DNA of 41,147 bases. Origin: Acidobacteria bacterium RIFCSPLOWO2_12_FULL_66_21 (GTDB taxonomy: Bacteria > Acidobacteriota > Vicinamibacteria > Vicinamibacterales > 2-12-FULL-66-21). The notes beneath the pieces were generated by a model. It did no database searches. It had not been told where the DNA came from and saw only the letters and a list, made by a program, of their open reading frames with translations. Location: contig MELC01000012.1 in the NCBI GenBank assembly GCA_001767455.1, forward strand, positions 2,356 to 43,502. Direction: 5' to 3'. The position numbers were made by a program, and so were the translations under genes. This document shows positions 34,958 through 41,059 of this stretch, one piece after another; positions within the stretch are counted from its first letter, which is position 1, and each line of letters begins with the position of its first letter.

Positions 34958-36118
34958 GTGACTTCCACGGTCTTCGTCCTTCCGCCGCTGCTCCAGTCGG
35001 CACCCGTGCCGATTGCCGCCCTGGATCTGTCCGGCCAGGTCCTCGACGTGAACCGCGCGCTGCTCGTGGCCTCGGGCTATTCGGCCGAGGATCTCAAGGG
35101 ACGGCTGTTCGCCGCCTTCCTGGATCCGGGAGACGAGCGGGCGGCGCGGGCGGCGTTCGGCGAGCTGGCGCACGGGCTTCGCGACCACTACCGGGCCGAG
35201 CGCCGCTATCGAACCGGCAGCGGCGATGTCCGCGAGGTGGACTTGAGCGTCGCCCTCGTGCGCGGCCCGTCCGGCGATCCGGAGCTGTGCCTCGCTGCGC
35301 TCCAGGACGTCACGGAACACAGGCGCGCGCTTGCCGAGGCGGCGCAGCGCGCCGCGCAACTCGAGGCGGCCGAGGCGGAGCGCGAGCGGTTGCTCCAGCA
35401 GACGCAACGCGCGCACCGCGAGGTCGAAGCCAGCAGCCGGTTGAAGGACGAATTCCTCGCCACGCTGTCGCACGAGCTGCGCACGCCGCTGAATGCGATC
35501 CTCGGGTGGGCGCGGATCCTGAGGGGCCGCCCGTTCGACGTCTCCACGCTGCACGCGCTCGACGTCATCGAGCGCAACGCCGCGGCGCAGGCGCGGCTCA
35601 TCGACGATCTGCTCGAAGTGTCGCGGATCATCACAGGCAAGATCCGGCTGCAGATCGAGGCGATCGACCTCCGCGCGATCGCCGCCGGGTCGATCGAGAC
35701 CATCAAGCCGGCCGCCGACAGCAAGAGCGTCAGCCTCCAGGCGGAGATCCCCCCGGACCTGCCGCGCATTACAGGCGATTCCCAGCGGCTGCAACAGGTG
35801 CTCTGGAACCTGCTCTCGAACGCCGTCAAGTTCACGGACGCCGGCGGCAAGGTCTCGCTGGAGCTGCTGCACGATCAGCGCGCCGTGCAGATCGTGGTGA
35901 CGGACACCGGGCAGGGCATCTCGCCGCAGATTCTGCCTTACGTGTTCGATCGGTTCACGCAAGGGGACTCGTCCACGACACGCGCCCACACCGGCCTTGG
36001 CCTCGGCCTCGCCATCGTCCGCCACCTCGTCGAGCTGCACGGCGGCGTCGTCTCCGCGGAAAGCGGCGGTGAGGGGAAAGGCTCGACATTCCGCGTCTGG
36101 CTCCCCACGCCGCCCTAG
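34958..36118 (+). CDS. PAS-domain sensor histidine kinase
   Basis: 386 residues from GTG 34958. PAS domain about 13-125 (SAPVPIAALDLSGQVLDVNRALLVASGYSAEDLKGR, ending LAALQDVTEHR), then a coiled-coil linker (about 122-160, Ala/Glu/Arg-rich). HisKA follows with DEFLATLSHELRTPLNAILGW (phospho-His172), then HATPase_c with VLWNLLSNAVKFTD, DTGQGISPQILPYVFDRFTQGD and GLGLGLAIVRHLVELHGG. No membrane segment, so it senses a cytoplasmic cue. Its partner regulator is not adjacent. A TACACT -10 (34939-34944) ends 13 bases before the GTG; the longer open frame begins inside the divergent gene and the repeat block, so it was rejected. Confidence 0.93.
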   Translation: MTSTVFVLPPLLQSAPVPIAALDLSGQVLDVNRALLVASGYSAEDLKGRLFAAFLDPGDERAARAAFGELAHGLRDHYRAERRYRTGSGDVREVDLSVALVRGPSGDPELCLAALQDVTEHRRALAEAAQRAAQLEAAEAERERLLQQTQRAHREVEASSRLKDEFLATLSHELRTPLNAILGWARILRGRPFDVSTLHALDVIERNAAAQARLIDDLLEVSRIITGKIRLQIEAIDLRAIAAGSIETIKPAADSKSVSLQAEIPPDLPRITGDSQRLQQVLWNLLSNAVKFTDAGGKVSLELLHDQRAVQIVVTDTGQGISPQILPYVFDRFTQGDSSTTRAHTGLGLGLAIVRHLVELHGGVVSAESGGEGKGSTFRVWLPTPP

Positions 36119-36122
36119 ACGA

Positions 36123-36290
36123 CAAATTCCAAACTTCAAACTCCAAAACTCAAAGGCACTCCAAATTCCAAACTCCAAACTTTGGCGTTTGGCGTGCCTT
36201 TGGAGTTTGGAATTTGGCGTTTGGAGTTTTGGACGTGTCTTTGGCGTTTGGCGTGCCTTTGGAGTTTGGAATCTGGCGTTTGGAGTTGAC
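36123..36290. repeat. heptamer repeat block (TTTGG/CCAAA family)
   Basis: The left part (36123-36178) is built from 7-base units ending TCCA or TCAA (AATTCCA, AACTTCA, AACTCCA). The right part (36179-36290) is the opposite orientation, in units ending TTTGG (CGTTTGG, AGTTTGG, AATTTGG) interrupted by 11-mers CGTGCCTTTGG. The right part is a tandem of 59 bp (36182 and 36241). The halves can pair into a long imperfect hairpin. It lies between the histidine kinase and PQQ genes, both on the plus strand. Related blocks at 38111-38356. Confidence 0.85.
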
Positions 36291-36312
36291 GAGGTCCACC
36301 CCGATGTATGCT
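36286..36312 (+). promoter_or_regulatory. promoter of the PQQ-propeller gene at the repeat edge
   Basis: TTGACG (36286-36291) and TATGCT (36307-36312) are separated by 15 bases. TATGCT ends seven bases before ATG 36320, so transcript and translation starts coincide. The -35 box is the last unit of the heptamer repeat block. Confidence 0.5.
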
Positions 36313-36319
36313 ACCGCGC

Positions 36320-37663
36320 ATGTCACCAGCCATACGCGTCGTCGCGGTCGTCCTGCTCGCCGCGTGCCTTCATCTGCCGCGCGCGGGCGCGGCGCCCGAC
36401 GACAACTGGGCGCAGTGGCGCGGGCCATCGGGGCTCGGCATATCGGCGGCCGACAACTACGCGACCGAGTGGGCGCCTGACAGGAACATCGCCTGGAAGG
36501 TGGCCGTGCCGGGCCGCGGCCTTTCGTCACCCGTCGTCTGGGGTCATCATCTCTTCATCACTACGTCTATCGAAGGCGACCTGATTCCCGGGCACACCGC
36601 GCCCGATCACCTGGGCTTCGACCTCAAACCAGGGTACCTGCATCCGGACAGCACGGGCGTCGATCACAAGAACGCACTGAAGGTGCTGGCGTACGACACG
36701 TCGAACGGCCGGCTGTTGTGGGAACACACCGCCTACGACGGTCCCATGTACGACAACCGCCACAAGAAGAACACCTACGCGTCGCCGACGACCGTGACCG
36801 ACGGCCGGCTCGTGTACGCATTCTTCGAGGCCGCGGGCCTCTATGCGTACGACTTCAAAGGCAAGCTCGCGTGGAAGAAGTCACTTGGCAACATCGCGAA
36901 GGCGGGCCTTGGCCCGGGCACGTCGCCGATTCTGTACGACAACCTGCTCATCCTGCAGATCGACCAGGAGATGGGCGCGAACTCCGCGATTGTCGCGCTC
37001 GACAAGACAAACGGCAACGAGGTGTGGCGCGCCGCGCGGACCACGAGGCGGAGCTGGGCGACACCGATTGTGGTGAATGCCGGAAACCGCGCGGAGCTCG
37101 TAGCGTCGGGCGCCGAGGTCGTGATCGCATACGACCCGAAGACGGGCACCGAACTCTGGCGGACGAAAGGGGTCCAGAGCCATCCGATTCCGAGTCCGGT
37201 CGCCGGCGGCGGCCTCGTGTTCCTGACCGCCGGCAGCCAGGCCAAGCGCGCGATGGCCATTCGTCCCGGGGGATCGGGCGATCTGACCGATACCCCGGCG
37301 ATCGCCTGGCGATACGACAAGGGCACGGCCTACGTGCCTTCGCCGATCGTGTACGGTCAATACCTGTATCTGATGTCCGATGCCGGGATCATCACGTGCC
37401 TGGACGCGTCAACGGGCCAGGTGCAGTACGAGGGTGGACGGCCGCCGGCACCCGCGACGTTCACGGCCTCGCTCGTGGCGTACGGTGACCGTGTTCTTCA
37501 GACGAGCGAGGACGGCGACACATTCGCCATCAAGGCGGGTCCGAAGCACGAGATCCTCCGCACGAACTCGGTTGGCGAGCCGGTGTATGCCTCGCTGGCG
37601 CTCGCGGGCGGCACCATCTACATCCGGGGCGCGCAGCACCTGTTTGCGATCAGGGCGAAGTAA
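36320..37663 (+). CDS. PQQ-like beta-propeller repeat protein (BamB-like fold)
   Basis: 447 residues from ATG 36320; an in-frame ATG at 36308 falls inside the -10 box. Signal peptide MSPAIRVVAVVLLAACLHLPRAGAAP. The propeller has repeated W-motifs: WAQWRGPSGLGIS at the start, VLAYDTSNGRLLWEH, LYAYDFKGKLAWKKSLG, IVALDKTNGNEVWRAA, VIAYDPKTGTELWRT and ITCLDASTGQVQYEG. The opening W-x-Q-W-R-G-P is typical of periplasmic or exported PQQ-like propellers in Planctomycetes and Acidobacteria. No enzyme residues for PQQ dehydrogenation are evident, so a scaffold role is likely. The stop overlaps the next ATG (TAATG). Confidence 0.92.
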   Translation: MSPAIRVVAVVLLAACLHLPRAGAAPDDNWAQWRGPSGLGISAADNYATEWAPDRNIAWKVAVPGRGLSSPVVWGHHLFITTSIEGDLIPGHTAPDHLGFDLKPGYLHPDSTGVDHKNALKVLAYDTSNGRLLWEHTAYDGPMYDNRHKKNTYASPTTVTDGRLVYAFFEAAGLYAYDFKGKLAWKKSLGNIAKAGLGPGTSPILYDNLLILQIDQEMGANSAIVALDKTNGNEVWRAARTTRRSWATPIVVNAGNRAELVASGAEVVIAYDPKTGTELWRTKGVQSHPIPSPVAGGGLVFLTAGSQAKRAMAIRPGGSGDLTDTPAIAWRYDKGTAYVPSPIVYGQYLYLMSDAGIITCLDASTGQVQYEGGRPPAPATFTASLVAYGDRVLQTSEDGDTFAIKAGPKHEILRTNSVGEPVYASLALAGGTIYIRGAQHLFAIRAK

Positions 37664-38100
37664 TGAGCCTGAGATTCCAGTCGGTGGCGGCGTTCGCCCT
37701 GATGGTGGCCGGACTCGTCTGGCTGCTGATCCGCCACGAGGTGTTTGCCAGGAACTCCGTCGCGCTGGCCATCCAGGTGCTGGCGATCCTGCTCATGATC
37801 GCGGCGCGCCTCGCGTTCGGCATGCGCAGCTTTCATGCCGCGGCCAACCCGACGGCCGACGGCCTCGTCACCTCGGGCCCGTACCGGTGGATTCGGCATC
37901 CGATTTACGCGGCGGTCCTGTACTTCACCTGGGCCACCGCGCTCGACCATCGGACCTGGGAGGCGATTGCCGCGGCCGTGCTCGTCACGATTGGAGCCGC
38001 CGCGCGAATGTACGCGGAGGAACGGCTGCTGGTCGGGATGTACCCGGAGTACGTCGATTACAGCGCGCGGACGGCGCGGGTCATTCCGTTCGTTCTCTAA
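37663..38100 (+). CDS. isoprenylcysteine carboxyl methyltransferase-like membrane protein
   Basis: 145 residues with about four hydrophobic spans (SVAAFALMVAGLVWLLI, SVALAIQVLAILLMIAARLAF, IYAAVLYFTWATAL, WEAIAAAVLVTIGAAARM). The SAM-binding signature of the ICMT/PEMT group is present: TSGPYRWIRHPIYAAV, then EERLLVGMYPEYVDYSARTARVIPF. It should methylate a lipid-like or small hydrophobic substrate at the membrane; bacterial members have various roles. Coupled to the PQQ-propeller gene by TAATG. Its last 20 bases are duplicated 134 bp downstream within a repeat block. Confidence 0.88.
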   Translation: MSLRFQSVAAFALMVAGLVWLLIRHEVFARNSVALAIQVLAILLMIAARLAFGMRSFHAAANPTADGLVTSGPYRWIRHPIYAAVLYFTWATALDHRTWEAIAAAVLVTIGAAARMYAEERLLVGMYPEYVDYSARTARVIPFVL

Positions 38101-38356
38101 AGACGTGTAAACGACAATTCCAAATTTCCAACTCCAAATTTCATAGGCACTCCAAACTCCAAACTCCTTTGGTCGTTGGCGTTTGGAGTGCGTTTGGAGT
38201 TTGCCTTAGAACGGTCATCCCGTTCGTTCTCTAAAAGCGGGAATTCCAAATTTCCAACTCCAAATTCCAAAGGCACTCCAAACTTCAAACTCCAAACTCG
38301 TTTGGTCGTTGGCGTTTGACGTGCCTTTGGAGTTTGCCTTTTGGAATTTGGAATTG
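38081..38356. repeat. 134-bp tandem duplication carrying heptamer repeats and a copied gene end
   Basis: Bases 38081-38100, the end of the methyltransferase gene with its TAA, recur at 38215-38234 with one change, followed in both cases by CCAAA-type heptamers and then TTTGG-type heptamers. The period is 134 bp: unit one 38081-38214, unit two 38215 to about 38348. Each unit holds a hairpin-forming heptamer block of the same family as 36123-36290. The duplicated coding end shows the block arose or grew by duplication including flanking gene sequence. Confidence 0.85.
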
Positions 38357-38357
38357 G

Positions 38358-38990
38358 TTAGGATGGCTCTCCGAGAAGGCAGATGAACTCGCCGAGGACC
38401 ATCGCCGTGGCGCCCCACACCTGGTGCCCGAGCAAGTCGAAATAGGGATACTCGATCGCGACGCCTTCGCGGATGTGGCCGCCCTGCCTGATCCGCGACG
38501 CGTCCCGGATGTCTTCCAGCGAGACCTCAAGAATCTCGTCGACTTCATGCGGAGCGGCGCGAAACGCCGGCCGCTCCTCCGTGATGCCGACGATCGGATG
38601 GAGCGTGAAGCCGCTGACGAGCACGTGCACGGGCGTCAGCTCTCCGAGCACTCGGACCGCGCGCGGATCGACGCCGATTTCCTCCGCCGCCTCGCGCAGC
38701 GCCGCGTCGACGAGCGTCTCACCGGGATCGGCGGCGCCTCCGGGCAGGCTGATCTGCCCCGCGTGCCGCGCGAGCCCCTGCGCGCGCACGGTCAGCGGCA
38801 CCGCGGGGCCGTGCGCAAGGGGGTAGATCAGCAGCAGCGCCGCCGCCAGCCGCGCGTCGGCAGGGAAGTGCCCGGCCCGCCAGCCCGGGCCGTGGGGCGT
38901 CGGCACGAACCGCATCTGCGCCTCGGGTCCCGGCAGCGTCCCCGCCAGGCGGACGCGGAGCAACGCTTCCACGGCGGCGAGATCCGGCAT
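38358..38990 (-). CDS. NUDIX hydrolase, CoA pyrophosphatase type
   Basis: 210 residues from ATG 38990. Nudix box GGAADPGETLVDAALREAAEEIG (GX5EX7REUXEEXGU) at about residues 83-105. The preceding element LTVRAQGLARHAGQISLPGG is the UPF0035 signature of CoA/acyl-CoA diphosphatases (NudL, PCD1). It would split CoA-type dinucleotides into phosphopantetheine and 3',5'-ADP. CATACT on the minus strand (39003-38998) gives a -10 seven bases before the ATG; the longer frame to 39101 runs into the tandem repeats and was rejected. The last codons abut the heptamer repeats. A degraded fragment of a related gene lies at 40050-40092. Confidence 0.92.
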   Translation of the reverse strand: MPDLAAVEALLRVRLAGTLPGPEAQMRFVPTPHGPGWRAGHFPADARLAAALLLIYPLAHGPAVPLTVRAQGLARHAGQISLPGGAADPGETLVDAALREAAEEIGVDPRAVRVLGELTPVHVLVSGFTLHPIVGITEERPAFRAAPHEVDEILEVSLEDIRDASRIRQGGHIREGVAIEYPYFDLLGHQVWGATAMVLGEFICLLGEPS

Positions 38991-39003
38991 CGCCTTCAGT
39001 ATG

Positions 39004-39135
39004 ACCCACGGAAGGGCACGGCAACACGAACCACGGAAGGACACGGAGATCGGACCACGGAAGAACACCGAATCACATACCACGGAAGGACACGGAATCA
39101 CACGGAGGTTTCAACCACGGAAGGACATGGAAGCA
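39004..39135. repeat. interspersed repeat array, ACCACGGAAGGACACGGA family
   Basis: Units related to ACCACGGAAGGACACGGA start near 39004, 39030, 39054, 39079 and 39114, at spacings of about 24-26 and finally 35 bases. Spacers are short and A/C-rich (AATCAC-type). The array lies upstream of the NUDIX gene. It is not a CRISPR: units are only about 18 bases, imperfect, and the spacers are 6-17 bases. Bases 39136-39349 after it hold nothing I can identify. Confidence 0.8.
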
Positions 39136-39349
39136 CACGGTTCGAGTCCCCTTCAAGAGATGTGTTCGTCCATGTCACTGCCGGCTCGGAGGAGGGCGCG
39201 AGGCCACGCGGGACTGTGCGTCGCCCCAGGAAGTGGCAGCTCCGCTCGTGACGAGGAATCCCGCCGAACCTGACCGGACACCGCGCTCGTTGCAGGGTGT
39301 GGGGTGTCGCGCGTCACGTGCGGTCTTCGCTCGCGACGGGTGCGAGGTC

Positions 39350-39937
39350 CTATTCCGGCCTCGCGGCCCGGGTCAGTCGTTCGATGAGCTCCCGCCGGAA
39401 GCCGTCGATGTCCGACGCCTCCCGCTCGCTCCAGCCCAGCGCGCGAGCGAGCGGCCGTGGTTCGTAGCTCTCCAGTACCCACGCGAGCGTCATGGCCGAG
39501 AAGCCGGCGTCCTTTTTCGGCGCATCCCGCAGCGCGGCGATCAAGTCGCCGCCGGCCTTCAGCAGTGCCGCGACGTCCTGCAGATCGCGCAGCTCGACGC
39601 GTCCAAGCAACGCGGCGAGCTTCGCCACGAGGATTTCGTTGAGGTCATCCGCCTGGCGGTTCCACGTGTCGAGCAGCCAGCTCCAGAACGCCCGAGACCG
39701 TCCGAGGTACTTGACGAGACGCGGCCACAGCGCGCGGATCTCCGCGAGCCGCGCGAACTGGAACACGTCGTCCGGCCTGGCCTGTCGCATCATCTTGGCG
39801 AGAAAGTACGCGCGGACGTCGGGGTCCCCATGCCGGAGCCGTGCCTCGAAGTCGGCAAGCGTCAGGTCGCAATCCCAGAGAAAATACGGACGGCCAGCCG
39901 GGTCGGTCAGCGTCTCCCGGGGCGTCAGGTTCAGCAC
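39350..39937 (-). CDS. chimera of a DUF6922-like protein and the C-terminal part of an AbiEii-type nucleotidyltransferase
   Basis: 195 residues from GTG 39937; TACCAT (minus strand, 39949-39944) is a -10 six bases upstream. Residues 1-99 resemble DUF6922 proteins encoded before AbiEii toxins: RPYFLWDCDLTLADFEARLRHGDPDVRAYFLAKMM, ending DTWNRQADDL. Residues 100-195 match the end of an AbiEii-type nucleotidyltransferase (NEILVAKLAALLG, ELRDLQDVAALL, MTLAWVLES, RRELIERL). The catalytic N-terminal half (GS...DxD) is missing. The copy at 41046-41147 reads ...DDLQ-stop at the junction, so this gene seems to be an in-frame deletion fusion. Probably no toxin activity. Family names are from recall. 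Confidence 0.65.
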   Translation of the reverse strand: MLNLTPRETLTDPAGRPYFLWDCDLTLADFEARLRHGDPDVRAYFLAKMMRQARPDDVFQFARLAEIRALWPRLVKYLGRSRAFWSWLLDTWNRQADDLNEILVAKLAALLGRVELRDLQDVAALLKAGGDLIAALRDAPKKDAGFSAMTLAWVLESYEPRPLARALGWSEREASDIDGFRRELIERLTRAARPE

Positions 39938-40049
39938 GGACCCATGGTAGCCGATCGCCGTGTCCGCCGGTTCATGGCCGGTGTCAGTCCCTCAAAAGGC
40001 AGTGTCGACAGCGATCGGGACGACGGAATGTCGGCCGATGTCGGCCGCG

Positions 40050-40092
40050 ACGCGCGGGCAGGCTGATCTGTCCGGCATGACGTGCGAGTCCC
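40050..40092 (-). pseudogene. fragment of a NUDIX (CoA pyrophosphatase-type) gene
   Basis: On the minus strand this reads GLARHAGQISLPAR, the same motif as GLARHAGQISLPGG in the intact NUDIX gene. It matches 38743-38781 at most positions, with an exact run GGGCAGGCTGATCTG. No Nudix box follows. The substitutions are mostly at third codon positions, so it is an old copy or comes from another lineage. It lies between the hepT gene and the DUF6922/AbiEii chimera. Confidence 0.55.
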
Positions 40093-40134
40093 CGGGCGGC
40101 GCCTTGACTGTCTTCCGCGGTGTTGTTCTTGAAT

Positions 40135-40554
40135 TCAAATGCCTGCGGCTCTCGCGATGGCGGCCAGGACGTCGCGGAGCGCGGGGATACCGGGCTGGGC
40201 CTCCCGATGCACGCGTCGGTAGTCGAGCAGCGCGTACCCATGGGCGATGCGGTTGCGCAGCGCGGTGGCCGCGCGGAGGGCGGTCGCCGCCTCGCGGTCG
40301 ATCACGCCGTGATCGGCAAGCACGTCGAAGGCCGACCCTGCATCGTCCGGCTCTCCCCATCCCTCGTCCGCGACCCAGTGCGCGGCGAGATCGATGCACT
40401 CCTGGATCGCAAGAAAGAGATAAAACAGCGCCAGGTCCCGGCCCTTCGGATCTGCCACGAAATCGTCGACAGGGTTGACCAGGATGGCGGACGCGTCGTT
40501 CAGCCAGACGCGCGCGCGGCCGATCTTGGCCGCGACGAGGTCACGCCGGACCAT
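40135..40554 (-). CDS. hepT: HepT-like toxin (HEPN ribonuclease)
   Basis: 139 residues. The HEPN motif RX4HXY is exact: Arg100-NRIA-His105-Gly-Tyr107 (RNRIAHGY). Helices FYLFLAIQECIDLAAHW and AATALRNRIAHGYALLDYRRVH are typical of HepT/DUF86. HepT cleaves RNA unless its Tyr is AMPylated by the partner MntA antitoxin. Its ATG at 40554 lies within the mntA-like gene (14-bp overlap). It contains all residues needed for activity, so the module looks intact. It is followed by a NUDIX fragment and the DUF6922/AbiEii chimera. Confidence 0.88.
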   Translation of the reverse strand: MVRRDLVAAKIGRARVWLNDASAILVNPVDDFVADPKGRDLALFYLFLAIQECIDLAAHWVADEGWGEPDDAGSAFDVLADHGVIDREAATALRAATALRNRIAHGYALLDYRRVHREAQPGIPALRDVLAAIARAAGI

Positions 40555-40945
40555 GCCCGGCCTCCTCTCTCAGCCGCACGCTCATCGCGGCGTGCATCAT
40601 GCGCGCGGTCGGCGCCCAGTCCCACCAATCGATCATCGCCCGGGCGCGAAAGTCGGCCCATCCATGGCGGTCGCGTGCGACCAGCACGAGCCCGTCGCGG
40701 GCGATCTCGAAGCGCAGCAGCGGCGGGGCGTCGTCCAGCCACACGAGATCAACCGGGCGGCCGGCCGCGCGAGCGAGGGCGACTTCCAGCGTCGATGGAC
40801 GCTCGGTCCCAGGCTCCACGGATACCCCGAGATCGATGTCGCTGTCAGGTCTCGCGGTTCCTCGGACGGCAGAGCCAAATACCACGGCGAGCCGCACGCC
40901 CGGCGTATCTTCGAGCACGCGCCGAAGCTCTTCGATCGGGACCAT
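40541..40945 (-). CDS. mntA: MntA-like nucleotidyltransferase antitoxin
   Basis: 134 residues. The minimal nucleotidyltransferase motif GSX10DXD is exact: Gly24-Ser25 then Asp36 and Asp38 (FGSAVRGTARPDSDIDLGV); the third acidic residue is in RPVDLVWLDD. MntA enzymes AMPylate the HepT tyrosine and so silence it. TAGAAT on the minus strand (40959-40954) ends eight bases before the ATG, so this is probably leaderless. It lies 42 bp downstream of an AbiEii N-terminal stump and overlaps hepT by 14 bp. Confidence 0.88.
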   Translation of the reverse strand: MVPIEELRRVLEDTPGVRLAVVFGSAVRGTARPDSDIDLGVSVEPGTERPSTLEVALARAAGRPVDLVWLDDAPPLLRFEIARDGLVLVARDRHGWADFRARAMIDWWDWAPTARMMHAAMSVRLREEAGHGPA

Positions 40946-40953
40946 CGCCGCCC

Positions 40954-40959
40954 ATTCTA
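40954..40959 (-). promoter_or_regulatory. -10 box of the mntA-hepT operon
   Basis: ATTCTA on the plus strand is TAGAAT on the minus strand, eight bases before ATG 40945. The toxin-antitoxin pair therefore brings its own promoter within the disrupted AbiE-like locus. Confidence 0.5.
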
Positions 40960-40987
40960 CCGCGGCGAACTTTGCTCGCGATCCGTA

Positions 40988-41059
40988 TCACGGCGGCTCG
41001 AGCGCGGCCAGCGCTCGGACGAGGCGCCGCTGGAGCGGGCTGAGGTTACTGGAGGTCAT
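40988..41059 (-). pseudogene. N-terminal stump of an AbiEii-type nucleotidyltransferase gene
   Basis: 23 codons from ATG 41059: MTSSNLSPLQRRLV...ALEPP, then TGA. This is the usual opening of the AbiEii-type group whose next residues are a TGG-containing strand; here the frame stops where that would begin. The ATG overlaps the stop of the DUF6922-like gene fragment by 14 bases, the expected antitoxin-toxin coupling. The missing C-terminal part is of the same type as that fused into the chimera at 39350-39937. Confidence 0.6.

Noticed and set aside
37380-38360. Frames encoding peptides such as NSKLQTPNSK across the heptamer repeats
   Set aside because: They are translations of low-complexity repeat DNA and lack conserved starts or neighbours in frame.
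39004-39135. Possible CRISPR array
   Set aside because: Repeats are imperfect, about 18 bases, with spacers of 6-17 bases that resemble each other; no cas genes are present.
39130-39155. GGTTCGAGTCC, a tRNA T-loop-like sequence
   Set aside because: The flanking bases do not form the five-pair T stem, and no acceptor, D or anticodon arm can be drawn upstream; it lies at the end of a repeat array.
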